A stretch of 64,000 nucleotides of DNA from Auanema rhodensis (GCA_964057225.1 OZ059899.1:17120501-17184500), one strand, 5' to 3'; shown: positions 23,518 through 39,100, counted from the stretch's first letter. The notes: generated by a model from the sequence alone, not told the origin. Numbers and translations are program-made.

Positions 23518-26325
23518 AATACAAAAATTAGTTATGATCGTTTGAAAAAAGACGCATTAGTGTATGTTGAGTTTCCATGTACACTCAACATTGCTTCCAA
23601 AAACATTTTTACAAAAATTTTTCCGAAAAATTTCAAAATAATTTCGCAAAAAGTAGATGTTTTTAGATTCCTTTTTTCAAGGCAAAGACGATGGACAATG
23701 TTATTCAACGGAAAAATTAATTCTGCAGGGTGAAAATCGAGGATATAAGTGTGAACTTATATCAGTTGATATCTCGGTGCATTTTTAAGCTTGCGCAAAT
23801 CTGATAACACAGATCGACGCAGCTTAAAAATCCGCATCGAATGCACTATACAACATTGAGAAACGCTTAATACAAAAATTAGTTATGATCGTTTGAAAAA
23901 AGACGCATTAGTGTATGTTGAGTTTCCATGTACACTCAACATTGCTTCCAAAAACATTTTTACAAAAATTTTTCCGAAAAATTTCAAAATAATTTCGCAA
24001 AAAGTAGATGTTTTTAGATTCCTTTTTTCAAGGCAAAGACGATGGACAATGTTATTCAACGGAAAAATTAATTCTGCAGGGTGAAAATCGAGGATATAAG
24101 TGTGAACTTATATCAGTTGATATCTCGGTGCATTTTTAAGCTTGCGCAAATCTGATAACACAGATCGACGCAGCTTAAAAATCCGCATCGAATGCACTAT
24201 ACAACATTGAGAAACGCTTAATACAAAAATTAGTTATGATCGTTTGAAAAAAGACGCATTAGTGTATGTTGAGTTTCCATGTACACTCAACATTGCTTCC
24301 AAAAACATTTTTACAAAAATTTTTCCGAAAAATTTCAAAATAATTTCGCAAAAAGTAGATGTTTTTAGATTCCTTTTTTCAAGGCAAAGACGATGGACAA
24401 TGTTATTCAACGGAAAAACTAATTCTGCAGGGTGAAAATCGAGGATATAAGTGTGAACTTATATCAGTTGATATCTCGGTGCATTTTTAAGCTAGCGCAA
24501 ATCTGATAACACAGATCGACGCAGCTTAAAAATCCGCATCGAATGCACTATACAACATTGAGAAACGCTTAATACAAAAATTAGTTATGATCGTTTGAAA
24601 AAAGACGCATTAGTGTATGTTGAGTTTCCATGTACACTCAACATTGCTTCCAAAAACATTTTGACAAAAATTTTTTCGAAAAATTTCAAAATAATTTCGC
24701 AAAAAGTAGATGTTTTTAGATTCCTTTTTTCAAGGCAAAGACGATGGACAATGTTATTCAACGGAAAAATTAATTCTGCAGGGTGAAAATCGAGGATATA
24801 AGTGTGAACTTATATCAGTTGATATCTCGGTGCATTTTTAAGCTTGCGCAAATCTGATAACACAGATCGACGCAGCTTAAAAATCCGCATCGAATGCACT
24901 ATACAACATTGAGAAACGCTTAATACAAAAATTAGTTATGATCGTTTGAAAAAAGACGCATTAGTGTATGTTGAGTTTCCATGTACACTCAACATTGCTT
25001 CCAAAAACATTTTTACAAAAATTTTTCCGAAAAATTTCAAAATAATTTCGCAAAAAGTAGATGTTTTTAGATTCCTTTTTTCAAGGCAAAGACGATGGAC
25101 AATGTTATTCAACGGAAAAATTAATTCTGCAGGGTGAAAATCGAGGATATAAGTGTGAACTTATATCAGTTGATATCTCGGTGCATTTTTAAGCTTGCGC
25201 AAATCTGATAACACAGATCGACGCAGCTTAAAAATCCGCATCGAATGCACTATACAACATTGAGAAACGCTTAATACAAAAATTAGTTATGATCGTTTGA
25301 AAAAAGACGCATTAGTGTATGTTGAGTTTCCATGTACACTCAACATTGCTTCCAAAAACATTTTTACAAAAATTTTTCCGAAAAATTTCAAAATAATTTC
25401 GCAAAAAGTAGATGTTTTTAGATTCCTTTTTTCAAGGCAAAGACGATGGACAATGTTATTCAACGGAAAAATTAATTCTGCAGGGTGAAAATCGAGGATA
25501 TAAGTGTGAACTTATATCAGTTGATATCTCGGTGCATTTTTAAGCTTGCGCAAATCTGATAACACAGATCGACGCAGCTTAAAAATCCGCATCGAATGCA
25601 CTATACAACATTGAGAAACGCTTAATACAAAAATTAGTTATGATCGTTTGAAAAAAGACGCATTAGTGTATGTTGAGTTTCCATGTACACTCAACATTGC
25701 TTCCAAAAACATTTTTACAAAAATTTTTCCGAAAAATTTCAAAATAATTTCGCAAAAAGTAGATGTTTTTAGATTCCTTTTTTCAAGGCAAAGACGATGG
25801 ACAATGTTATTCAACGGAAAAACTAATTCTGCAGGGTGAAAATCGAGGATATAAGTGTGAACTTATATCAGTTGATATCTCGGTGCATTTTTAAGCTAGC
25901 GCAAATCTGATAACACAGATCGACGCAGCTTAAAAATCCGCATCGAATGCACTATACAACATTGAGAAACGCTTAATACAAAAATTAGTTATGATCGTTT
26001 GAAAAAAGACGCATTAGTGTATGTTGAGTTTCCATGTACACTCAACATTGCTTCCAAAAACATTTTGACAAAAATTTTTTCGAAAAATTTCAAAATAATT
26101 TCGCAAAAAGTAGATGTTTTTAGATTCCTTTTTTCAAGGCAAAGACGATGGACAATGTTATTCAACGGAAAAATTAATTCTGCAGGGTGAAAATCGAGGA
26201 TATAAGTGTGAACTTATATCAGTTGATATCTCGGTGCATTTTTAAGCTTGCGCAAATCTGATAACACAGATCGACGCAGCTTAAAAATCCGCATCGAATG
26301 CACTATACAACATTGAGTAACGCTT
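23518..26325. repeat. Four-monomer HOR (1404 bp), two copies
   Basis: Order: GK class A with m275 T, a second such copy, a copy with m200 C (ggaaaaact) and m275 A, then a C/A hybrid with m194 G and m275 T. The m275 T change creates a HindIII hexamer (aagctt). Copies start at 23518 and 24922. The second ends with m344 T (gagtaac), the first does not. The same HOR returns three times at 29134-33345. Confidence 0.9.
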
Positions 26326-29133
26326 AATACAAAAATTAGTTATGATCGTTTGAAAAAAGACGCATTAGTGTATGTTGAGTTTCCATGTACACTCAACATT
26401 GCTTCCAAAAACATTTTTACAAAAATTTTTCCGAAAAATTTCAAAATAATTTCGCAAAAAGTAGATGTTTTTAGATTCCTTTTTTCAAGGCAAAGACGAT
26501 GGACAATGTTATTCAACGGAAAAATTAATTCTGCAGGGTGAAAATCGAGGATATAAGTGTGAACTTATATCAGTTGATATCTCGGTGCATTTTTAAGCTA
26601 GCGCAAATCTGGTAACACAGATCGACGCAGCTTAAAAATCCGCATCGAATGCACTATACAACATTGAGAAACGCTTAATACAAAAATTAGTTATGATCGT
26701 TTGAAAAATGATGCATTAGTGTATGTTGAGTTTCCATGTACACTCAACATTGCTTCCAAAAACATTTTTACAAAAATTTTTCCGAAAAATTTCGAAATAA
26801 TTTCGCAAAAAGTAGATGTTTTTAGATTCCTTTTTTCAAGGCAAAGACGATGGACATTGTTATTCAACGAAAAAATTAATTCTGCAGGGTGAAAATCGAG
26901 GATATAAGTGTGAACTTATATCAGTTGATATCTCGGTGCATTTTTAAGCTAGCGCAAATCTGATAACACAGATCGACGCAGCTTAAAAATCCGCATCGAA
27001 TGCATTATACAACATTGAGAAACGCTTAATACAAAAATTAGTTATGATCGTTTGAAAAATGATGCATTAGTGTATGTTGAGTTTCCATGTACACTCAACA
27101 TTGCTTCCAAAAACATTTTTACAAAAATTTTTCCGAAAAATTTCGAAACAATTTCGCAAAAAGTAGATGTTTTTAGATTCTTTTTTTCAAGGCAAAGACG
27201 ATGGACATTGTTATTCAACGAAAAAATTAATTCTGCAGGGTGAAAATCGAGGATATAAGTGTGAACTTATATCAGTTGATATCTCGGTGCATTTTTAAGC
27301 TAGCGCAAATCTGATAACACAGATCGACGCAGTTTAAAAATCCGCATCGAATGCACTATACTACAATGAGAAACGCTTAATACAAAAATTAGTTATGATC
27401 GTTTGAAAAATGATGCATTAGTGTATGTTGAGTTTCCATGTACACTCAACATTGCTTCCAAAAACATTTTTACAAAAATTTTTCCGAAAAATTTCAAAAT
27501 AATTTCGCAAAAAGTAGATGTTTTTAGATTCCTTTTTTCAAGGCAAAGACGATGGACAATGTTATTCAACGAAAAAATTAATTCTCCAGGGTGAAAATCG
27601 AGGATGTAAGTGTGAGCTTATATCAGTTGATATCTCGGTGCATTTTTAAGCTAGCGCAAATCTGATAACACAGATCGACGCAGCTTACAAATCCGCATCG
27701 AATGCACTATACTACATTGAGAAACGCTTAATACAAAAATTAGTTATGATCGTTTGAAAAAAGACGCATTAGTGTATGTTGAGTTTCCATGTACACTCAA
27801 CATTGCTTCCAAAAACATTTTGACAAAAATTTTTTCGAAAAATTTCAGAATATTTTAGCAAAAAATAGTTGTTTTTAGATTCCTTTTTTCAAGGCAAAGA
27901 CGATGGACAATGTTATTCAACGAAAAAATTAATTCTGCCGGGTGAAAATCGAGGATATAAGTGTGAACTTATATCAGTTGATATCTCGGTGAATTTTTAA
28001 GCTAGCGCAAATCTGATAAAACAGATCGACGCAGTTTAAAAATCCGCATCGAATGCACTATACAACATTGAGAAACGCTTAATACAAAAATTAGTTATGA
28101 TCGTTTGAAAAAAGACGCATTAGTGTATGTTGAGTTTCCATGTACACTCAACATTGCTTCCAAAAACATTTTGACAAAAATTTTTTCGAAAAATTTCAGA
28201 ATATTTTAGCAAAAAATAGTTGTTTTTAGATTCCTTTTTTCAAGGCAAAGACGATGGACAATGTTATTCAACGAAAAAATTAATTCTGCAGGGTGAAAAT
28301 CGAGGATATAAGTGTGAACTTATATCAGTTGATATCTCGGTGCATTTTTAAGCTAGCGCAAATCTGATAACACAGATCGACGCAGCTTAAAAATCCGCAT
28401 CGAATGCACTATACAACATTGAGAAACGCTTAATACAAAAATTAGTTATGATCGTTTGAAAAAAGACGCATTAGTGTATGTTGAGTTTCCATGTACACTC
28501 AACATTGCTTCCAAAAACATTTTTACAAAAATTTTTCCGAAAAATTTCAAAATAATTTCGCAAAAAGTAGATGTTTTTAGATTCCTTTTTTCAAGGCAAA
28601 GACGATGGACAATGTTATTCAACGGAAAAATTAATTCTGCAGGGTGAAAATCGAGGATATAAGTGTGAACTTATATCAGTTGATATCTCGGTGCATTTTT
28701 AAGCTTGCGCAAATCTGATAACACAGATCGACGCAGCTTAAAAATCCGCATCGAATGCACTATACAACATTGAGAAACGCTTAATACAAAAATTAGTTAT
28801 GATCGTTTGAAAAAAGACGCATTAGTGTATGTTGAGTTTCCATGTACACTCAACATTGCTTCCAAAAACATTTTGACAAAAATTTTTTCGAAAAATTTCA
28901 AAATAATTTCGCAAAAAGTAGATGTTTTTAGATTCCTTTTTTCAAGGCAAAGACGATGGACAATGTTATTCAACGGAAAAATTAATTCTGCAGGGTGAAA
29001 ATCGAGGATATAAGTGTGAACTTATATCAGTTGATATCTCGGTGCATTTTTAAGCTTGCGCAAATCTGATAACACAGATCGACGCAGCTTAAAAATCCGC
29101 ATCGAATGCACTATACAACATTGAGTAACGCTT
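26326..29133. repeat. Eight-monomer cassette, first copy
   Basis: Order: GK copy with m287 G (ctggtaac); FE copy with m118 G only; FE copy with m122 C and m154 T; PG copy; class B with a C at m210 (tctgccggg), m263 A, m291 A and m306 T; class B; GK with m275 T; and a C/A hybrid with m344 T. It is recognisable again at 33346, 36154 and 40717, where its first six members are retained and the remainder differs. Confidence 0.88.
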
Positions 29134-32100
29134 AATACAAAAATTAGTTATGATCGTTTGAAAAAAGACGCATTAGTGTATGTTGAGTTTCCATGTACAC
29201 TCAACATTGCTTCCAAAAACATTTTTACAAAAATTTTTCCGAAAAATTTCAAAATAATTTCGCAAAAAGTAGATGTTTTTAGATTCCTTTTTTCAAGGCA
29301 AAGACGATGGACAATGTTATTCAACGGAAAAATTAATTCTGCAGGGTGAAAATCGAGGATATAAGTGTGAACTTATATCAGTTGATATCTCGGTGCATTT
29401 TTAAGCTTGCGCAAATCTGATAACACAGATCGACGCAGCTTAAAAATCCGCATCGAATGCACTATACAACATTGAGAAACGCTTAATACAAAAATTAGTT
29501 ATGATCGTTTGAAAAAAGACGCATTAGTGTATGTTGAGTTTCCATGTACACTCAACATTGCTTCCAAAAACATTTTTACAAAAATTTTTCCGAAAAATTT
29601 CAAAATAATTTCGCAAAAAGTAGATGTTTTTAGATTCCTTTTTTCAAGGCAAAGACGATGGACAATGTTATTCAACGTAAAAATTAATTCTGCAGGGTGA
29701 AAATCGAGGATATAAGTGTGAACTTATATCAGTTGATATCTCGGTGCATTTTTAAGCTTGCGCAAATCTGATAACACAGATCGACGCAGCTTAAAAATCC
29801 GCATCGAATGCACTATACAACATTGAGAAACGCTTAATACAAAAATTAGTTATGATCGTTTGAAAAAAGACGCATTAGTGTATGTTGAGTTTCCATGTAC
29901 ACTCAACATTGCTTCCAAAAACATTTTTACAAAAATTTTTCCGAAAAATTTCAAAATAATTTCGCAAAAAGTAGATGTTTTTAGATTCCTTTTTTCAAGG
30001 CAAAGACGATGGACAATGTTATTCAACGGAAAAACTAATTCTGCAGGGTGAAAATCGAGGATATAAGTGTGAACTTATATCAGTTGATATCTCGGTGCAT
30101 TTTTAAGCTAGCGCAAATCTGATAACACAGATCGACGCAGCTTAAAAATCCGCATCGAATGCACTATACAACATTGAGAAACGCTTAATACAAAAATTAG
30201 TTATGATCGTTTGAAAAAAGACGCATTAGTGTATGTTGAGTTTCCATGTACACTCAACATTGCTTCCAAAAACATTTTGACAAAAATTTTTTCGAAAAAT
30301 TTCAAAATAATTTCGCAAAAAGTAGATGTTTTTAGATTCCTTTTTTCAAGGCAAAGACGATGGACAATGTTATTCAACGGAAAAATTAATTCTGCAGGGT
30401 GAAAATCGAGGATATAAGTGTGAACTTATATCAGTTGATATCTCGGTGCATTTTTAAGCTTGCGCAAATCTGATAACACAGATCGACGCAGCTTAAAAAT
30501 CCGCATCGAATGCACTATACAACATTGAGAAACGCTTAATACAAAAATTAGTTATGATCGTTTGAAAAAAGACGCATTAGTGTATGTTGAGTTTCCATGT
30601 ACACTCAACATTGCTTCCAAAAACATTTTTACAAAAATTTTTCCGAAAAATTTCAAAATAATTTCGCAAAAAGTAGATGTTTTTAGATTCCTTTTTTCAA
30701 GGCAAAGACGATGGACAATGTTATTCAACGGAAAAATTAATTCTGCAGGGTGAAAATCGAGGATATAAGTGTGAACTTATATCAGTTGATATCTCGGTGC
30801 ATTTTTAAGCTTGCGCAAATCTGATAACACAGATCGACGCAGCTTAAAAATCCGCATCGAATGCACTATACAACATTGAGAAACGCTTAATACAAAAATT
30901 AGTTATGATCGTTTGAAAAAAGACGCATTAGTGTATGTTGAGTTTCCATGTACACTCAACATTGCTTCCAAAAACATTTTTACAAAAATTTTTCCGAAAA
31001 ATTTCAAAATAATTTCGCAAAAAGTAGATGTTTTTAGATTCCTTTTTTCAAGGCAAAGACGATGGACAATGTTATTCAACGGAAAAATTAATTCTGCAGG
31101 GTGAAAATCGAGGATATAAGTGTGAACTTATATCAGTTGATATCTCGGTGCATTTTTAAGCTTGCGCAAATCTGATAACACAGATCGACGCAGCTTAAAA
31201 ATCCGCATCGAATGCACTATACAACATTGAGAAACGCTTAATACAAAAATTAGTTATGATCGTTTGAAAAAAGACGCATTAGTGTATGTTGAGTTTCCAT
31301 GTACACTCAACATTGCTTCCAAAAACATTTTTACAAAAATTTTTCCGAAAAATTTCAAAATAATTTCGCAAAAAGTAGATGTTTTTAGATTCCTTTTTTC
31401 AAGGCAAAGACGATGGACAATGTTATTCAACGGAAAAACTAATTCTGCAGGGTGAAAATCGAGGATATAAGTGTGAACTTATATCAGTTGATATCTCGGT
31501 GCATTTTTAAGCTAGCGCAAATCTGATAACACAGATCGACGCAGCTTAAAAATCCGCATCGAATGCACTATACAACATTGAGAAACGCTTAATACAAAAA
31601 TTAGTTATGATCGTTTGAAAAAAGACGCATTAGTGTATGTTGAGTTTCCATGTACACTCAACATTGCTTCCAAAAACATTTTGACAAAAATTTTTTCGAA
31701 AAATTTCAAAATAATTTCGCAAAAAGTAGATGTTTTTAGATTCCTTTTTTCAAGGCAAAGACGATGGACAATGTTATTCAACGGAAAAATTAATTCTGCA
31801 GGGTGAAAATCGAGGATATAAGTGTGAACTTATATCAGTTGATATCTCGGTGCATTTTTAAGCTTGCGCAAATCTGATAACACAGATCGACGCAGCTTAA
31901 AAATCCGCATCGAATGCACTATACAACATTGAGTAACGCTTAATACAAAAATTAGTTATGATCGTTTGAAAAAAGACGCATTAGTGTATGTTGAGTTTCC
32001 ATGTACACTCAACATTGCTTCCAAAAACATTTTTACAAAAATTTTTCCGAAAAATTTCAAAATAATTTCGCAAAAAGTAGATGTTTTTAGATTCCTTTTT

Positions 32101-33345
32101 TCAAGGCAAAGACGATGGACAATGTTATTCAACGGAAAAATTAATTCTGCAGGGTGAAAATCGAGGATATAAGTGTGAACTTATATCAGTTGATATCTCG
32201 GTGCATTTTTAAGCTTGCGCAAATCTGATAACACAGATCGACGCAGCTTAAAAATCCGCATCGAATGCACTATACAACATTGAGAAACGCTTAATACAAA
32301 AATTAGTTATGATCGTTTGAAAAAAGACGCATTAGTGTATGTTGAGTTTCCATGTACACTCAACATTGCTTCCAAAAACATTTTTACAAAAATTTTTCCG
32401 AAAAATTTCAAAATAATTTCGCAAAAAGTAGATGTTTTTAGATTCCTTTTTTCAAGGCAAAGACGATGGACAATGTTATTCAACGGAAAAATTAATTCTG
32501 CAGGGTGAAAATCGAGGATATAAGTGTGAACTTATATCAGTTGATATCTCGGTGCATTTTTAAGCTTGCGCAAATCTGATAACACAGATCGACGCAGCTT
32601 AAAAATCCGCATCGAATGCACTATACAACATTGAGAAACGCTTAATACAAAAATTAGTTATGATCGTTTGAAAAAAGACGCATTAGTGTATGTTGAGTTT
32701 CCATGTACACTCAACATTGCTTCCAAAAACATTTTTACAAAAATTTTTCCGAAAAATTTCAAAATAATTTCGCAAAAAGTAGATGTTTTTAGATTCCTTT
32801 TTTCAAGGCAAAGACGATGGACAATGTTATTCAACGGAAAAACTAATTCTGCAGGGTGAAAATCGAGGATATAAGTGTGAACTTATATCAGTTGATATCT
32901 CGGTGCATTTTTAAGCTAGCGCAAATCTGATAACACAGATCGACGCAGCTTAAAAATCCGCATCGAATGCACTATACAACATTGAGAAACGCTTAATACA
33001 AAAATTAGTTATGATCGTTTGAAAAAAGACGCATTAGTGTATGTTGAGTTTCCATGTACACTCAACATTGCTTCCAAAAACATTTTGACAAAAATTTTTT
33101 CGAAAAATTTCAAAATAATTTCGCAAAAAGTAGATGTTTTTAGATTCCTTTTTTCAAGGCAAAGACGATGGACAATGTTATTCAACGGAAAAATTAATTC
33201 TGCAGGGTGAAAATCGAGGATATAAGTGTGAACTTATATCAGTTGATATCTCGGTGCATTTTTAAGCTTGCGCAAATCTGATAACACAGATCGACGCAGC
33301 TTAAAAATCCGCATCGAATGCACTATACAACATTGAGTAACGCTT
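29134..33345. repeat. Four-monomer HOR (1404 bp), three further copies
   Basis: Copies start at 29134, 30538 and 31942 with the same order as at 23518. The second monomer of the first copy has m194 T (acgtaaaa, 29677), a private third allele at that site. The m344 T marker is present at the ends of the second and third copies but not the first. Confidence 0.9.
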
Positions 33346-36153
33346 AATACAAAAATTAGTTATGATCGTTTGAAAAAAGACGCATTAGTGTATGTTGAGT
33401 TTCCATGTACACTCAACATTGCTTCCAAAAACATTTTTACAAAAATTTTTCCGAAAAATTTCAAAATAATTTCGCAAAAAGTAGATGTTTTTAGATTCCT
33501 TTTTTCAAGGCAAAGACGATGGACAATGTTATTCAACGGAAAAATTAATTCTGCAGGGTGAAAATCGAGGATATAAGTGTGAACTTATATCAGTTGATAT
33601 CTCGGTGCATTTTTAAGCTAGCGCAAATCTGGTAACACAGATCGACGCAGCTTAAAAATCCGCATCGAATGCACTATACAACATTGAGAAACGCTTAATA
33701 CAAAAATTAGTTATGATCGTTTGAAAAATGATGCATTAGTGTATGTTGAGTTTCCATGTACACTCAACATTGCTTCCAAAAACATTTTTACAAAAATTTT
33801 TCCGAAAAATTTCGAAATAATTTCGCAAAAAGTAGATGTTTTTAGATTCCTTTTTTCAAGGCAAAGACGATGGACATTGTTATTCAACGAAAAAATTAAT
33901 TCTGCAGGGTGAAAATCGAGGATATAAGTGTGAACTTATATCAGTTGATATCTCGGTGCATTTTTAAGCTAGCGCAAATCTGATAACACAGATCGACGCA
34001 GCTTAAAAATCCGCATCGAATGCATTATACAACATTGAGAAACGCTTAATACAAAAATTAGTTATGATCGTTTGAAAAATGATGCATTAGTGTATGTTGA
34101 GTTTCCATGTACACTCAACATTGCTTCCAAAAACATTTTTACAAAAATTTTTCCGAAAAATTTCGAAACAATTTCGCAAAAAGTAGATGTTTTTAGATTC
34201 TTTTTTTCAAGGCAAAGACGATGGACATTGTTATTCAACGAAAAAATTAATTCTGCAGGGTGAAAATCGAGGATATAAGTGTGAACTTATATCAGTTGAT
34301 ATCTCGGTGCATTTTTAAGCTAGCGCAAATCTGATAACACAGATCGACGCAGTTTAAAAATCCGCATCGAATGCACTATACTACAATGAGAAACGCTTAA
34401 TACAAAAATTAGTTATGATCGTTTGAAAAATGATGCATTAGTGTATGTTGAGTTTCCATGTACACTCAACATTGCTTCCAAAAACATTTTTACAAAAATT
34501 TTTCCGAAAAATTTCAAAATAATTTCGCAAAAAGTAGATGTTTTTAGATTCCTTTTTTCAAGGCAAAGACGATGGACAATGTTATTCAACGAAAAAATTA
34601 ATTCTCCAGGGTGAAAATCGAGGATGTAAGTGTGAGCTTATATCAGTTGATATCTCGGTGCATTTTTAAGCTAGCGCAAATCTGATAACACAGATCGACG
34701 CAGCTTACAAATCCGCATCGAATGCACTATACTACATTGAGAAACGCTTAATACAAAAATTAGTTATGATCGTTTGAAAAAAGACGCATTAGTGTATGTT
34801 GAGTTTCCATGTACACTCAACATTGCTTCCAAAAACATTTTGACAAAAATTTTTTCGAAAAATTTCAGAATATTTTAGCAAAAAATAGTTGTTTTTAGAT
34901 TCCTTTTTTCAAGGCAAAGACGATGGACAATGTTATTCAACGAAAAAATTAATTCTGCCGGGTGAAAATCGAGGATATAAGTGTGAACTTATATCAGTTG
35001 ATATCTCGGTGAATTTTTAAGCTAGCGCAAATCTGATAAAACAGATCGACGCAGTTTAAAAATCCGCATCGAATGCACTATACAACATTGAGAAACGCTT
35101 AATACAAAAATTAGTTATGATCGTTTGAAAAAAGACGCATTAGTGTATGTTGAGTTTCCATGTACACTCAACATTGCTTCCAAAAACATTTTGACAAAAA
35201 TTTTTTCGAAAAATTTCAGAATATTTTAGCAAAAAATAGTTGTTTTTAGATTCCTTTTTTCAAGGCAAAGACGATGGACAATGTTATTCAACGAAAAAAT
35301 TAATTCTGCAGGGTGAAAATCGAGGATATAAGTGTGAACTTATATCAGTTGATATCTCGGTGCATTTTTAAGCTAGCGCAAATCTGATAACACAGATCGA
35401 CGCAGCTTAAAAATCCGCATCGAATGCACTATACAACATTGAGAAACGCTTAATACAAAAATTAGTTATGATCGTTTGAAAAAAGACGCATTAGTGTATG
35501 TTGAGTTTCCATGTACACTCAACATTGCTTCCAAAAACATTTTTACAAAAATTTTTCCGAAAAATTTCAAAATAATTTCGCAAAAAGTAGATGTTTTTAG
35601 ATTCCTTTTTTCAAGGCAAAGACGATGGACAATGTTATTCAACGGAAAAATTAATTCTGCAGGGTGAAAATCGAGGATATAAGTGTGAACTTATATCAGT
35701 TGATATCTCGGTGCATTTTTAAGCTTGCGCAAATCTGATAACACAGATCGACGCAGTTTAAAAATCCGCATCGAATGCACTATACAACATTGAGAAACGC
35801 TTAATACAAAAATTAGTTATGATCGTTTGAAAAAAGACGCATTAGTGTATGTTGAGTTTCCATGTACACTCAACATTGCTTCCAAAAACATTTTGACAAA
35901 AATTTTTTCGAAAAATTTCAAAATAATTTCGCAAAAAGTAGATGTTTTTAGATTCCTTTTTTCAAGGCAAAGACGATGGACAATGTTATTCAACGGAAAA
36001 ATTAATTCTGCAGGGTGAAAATCGAGGATATAAGTGTGAACTTATATCAGTTGATATCTCGGTGCATTTTTAAGCTTGCGCAAATCTGATAACACAGATC
36101 GACGCAGCTTAAAAATCCGCATCGAATGCACTATACAACATTGAGTAACGCTT
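33346..36153. repeat. Eight-monomer cassette, second copy
   Basis: It has the same order as the cassette at 26326. Its first six monomers recur immediately downstream at 36154-38259 (offset 2808 bp, eight monomers), after which the downstream copy continues with class-B monomers instead of GK and hybrid ones. The downstream second member also gains m153 T (gatttc). Confidence 0.87.
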
Positions 36154-39100
36154 AATACAAAAATTAGTTATGATCGTTTGAAAAAAGACGCATTAGTGTA
36201 TGTTGAGTTTCCATGTACACTCAACATTGCTTCCAAAAACATTTTTACAAAAATTTTTCCGAAAAATTTCAAAATAATTTCGCAAAAAGTAGATGTTTTT
36301 AGATTCCTTTTTTCAAGGCAAAGACGATGGACAATGTTATTCAACGGAAAAATTAATTCTGCAGGGTGAAAATCGAGGATATAAGTGTGAACTTATATCA
36401 GTTGATATCTCGGTGCATTTTTAAGCTAGCGCAAATCTGGTAACACAGATCGACGCAGCTTAAAAATCCGCATCGAATGCACTATACAACATTGAGAAAC
36501 GCTTAATACAAAAATTAGTTATGATCGTTTGAAAAATGATGCATTAGTGTATGTTGAGTTTCCATGTACACTCAACATTGCTTCCAAAAACATTTTTACA
36601 AAAATTTTTCCGAAAAATTTCGAAATAATTTCGCAAAAAGTAGATGTTTTTAGATTTCTTTTTTCAAGGCAAAGACGATGGACATTGTTATTCAACGAAA
36701 AAATTAATTCTGCAGGGTGAAAATCGAGGATATAAGTGTGAACTTATATCAGTTGATATCTCGGTGCATTTTTAAGCTAGCGCAAATCTGATAACACAGA
36801 TCGACGCAGCTTAAAAATCCGCATCGAATGCATTATACAACATTGAGAAACGCTTAATACAAAAATTAGTTATGATCGTTTGAAAAATGATGCATTAGTG
36901 TATGTTGAGTTTCCATGTACACTCAACATTGCTTCCAAAAACATTTTTACAAAAATTTTTCCGAAAAATTTCGAAACAATTTCGCAAAAAGTAGATGTTT
37001 TTAGATTCTTTTTTTCAAGGCAAAGACGATGGACATTGTTATTCAACGAAAAAATTAATTCTGCAGGGTGAAAATCGAGGATATAAGTGTGAACTTATAT
37101 CAGTTGATATCTCGGTGCATTTTTAAGCTAGCGCAAATCTGATAACACAGATCGACGCAGTTTAAAAATCCGCATCGAATGCACTATACTACAATGAGAA
37201 ACGCTTAATACAAAAATTAGTTATGATCGTTTGAAAAATGATGCATTAGTGTATGTTGAGTTTCCATGTACACTCAACATTGCTTCCAAAAACATTTTTA
37301 CAAAAATTTTTCCGAAAAATTTCAAAATAATTTCGCAAAAAGTAGATGTTTTTAGATTCCTTTTTTCAAGGCAAAGACGATGGACAATGTTATTCAACGA
37401 AAAAATTAATTCTCCAGGGTGAAAATCGAGGATGTAAGTGTGAGCTTATATCAGTTGATATCTCGGTGCATTTTTAAGCTAGCGCAAATCTGATAACACA
37501 GATCGACGCAGCTTACAAATCCGCATCGAATGCACTATACTACATTGAGAAACGCTTAATACAAAAATTAGTTATGATCGTTTGAAAAAAGACGCATTAG
37601 TGTATGTTGAGTTTCCATGTACACTCAACATTGCTTCCAAAAACATTTTGACAAAAATTTTTTCGAAAAATTTCAGAATATTTTAGCAAAAAATAGTTGT
37701 TTTTAGATTCCTTTTTTCAAGGCAAAGACGATGGACAATGTTATTCAACGAAAAAATTAATTCTGCCGGGTGAAAATCGAGGATATAAGTGTGAACTTAT
37801 ATCAGTTGATATCTCGGTGAATTTTTAAGCTAGCGCAAATCTGATAAAACAGATCGACGCAGTTTAAAAATCCGCATCGAATGCACTATACAACATTGAG
37901 AAACGCTTAATACAAAAATTAGTTATGATCGTTTGAAAAAAGACGCATTAGTGTATGTTGAGTTTCCATGTACACTCAACATTGCTTCCAAAAACATTTT
38001 GACAAAAATTTTTTCGAAAAATTTCAGAATATTTTAGCAAAAAATAGTTGTTTTTAGATTCCTTTTTTCAAGGCAAAGACGATGGACAATGTTATTCAAC
38101 GAAAAAATTAATTCTGCAGGGTGAAAATCGAGGATATAAGTGTGAACTTATATCAGTTGATATCTCGGTGCATTTTTAAGCTAGCGCAAATCTGATAACA
38201 CAGATCGACGCAGCTTAAAAATCCGCATCGAATGCACTATACAACATTGAGAAACGCTTAATACAAAAATTAGTTATGATCGTTTGAAAAAAGACGCATT
38301 AGTGTATGTTGAGTTTCCATGTACACTCAACATTGCTTCCAAAAACATTTTGACAAAAATTTTTTCGAAAAATTTCAGAATATTTTAGCAAAAAATAGTT
38401 GTTTTTAGATTCCTTTTTTCAAGGCAAAGACGATGGACAATGTTATTCAACGAAAAAATTAATTCTGCAGGGTGAAAATCGAGGATATAAGTGTGAACTT
38501 ATATCAGTTGATATCTCGGTGCATTTTTAAGCTAGCGCAAATCTGATAACACAGATCGACGCAGCTTAAAAATCCGCATCGAATGCACTATACAACATTG
38601 AGAAACGCTTAATACAAAAATTAGTTATGATCGTTTGAAAAAAGACGCATTAGTGTATGTTGAGTTTCCATGTACACTCAACATTGCTTCCAAAAACATT
38701 TTGACAAAAATTTTTTCGAAAAATTTCAGAATATTTTAGCAAAAAATAGTTGTTTTTAGATTCCTTTTTTCAAGGCAAAGACGATGGACAATGTTATTCA
38801 ACGAAAAAATTAATTCTGCAGGGTGAAAATCGAGGATATAAGTGTGAACTTATATCAGTTGATATCTCGGTGCATTTTTAAGCTTGCGCAAATCTGATAA
38901 CACAGATCGACGCAGCTTAAAAATCCGCATCGAATGCACTATACAACATTGAGTAACGCTTAATACAAAAATTAGTTATGATCGTTTGAAAAAAGACGCA
39001 TTAGTGTATGTTGAGTTTCCATGTACACTCAACATTGCTTCCAAAAACATTTTGACAAAAATTTTTTCGAAAAATTTCAGAATATTTTAGCAAAAAATAG

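Larger units (their letters stand above)
23518..36153. repeat. 16-monomer block repeated at 7020-bp offset
   Basis: Monomers at 23518-29133 match those at 30538-36153 in order and in almost every diagnostic site, including rare ones (m287 G, m154 T, the C at m210). Differences I noticed are m344 between the fourth members and m306 T in the copy at 35476-35826 only. The offset is exactly 20 monomers. The intervening 29134-30537 is one four-monomer HOR copy. Confidence 0.88.
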
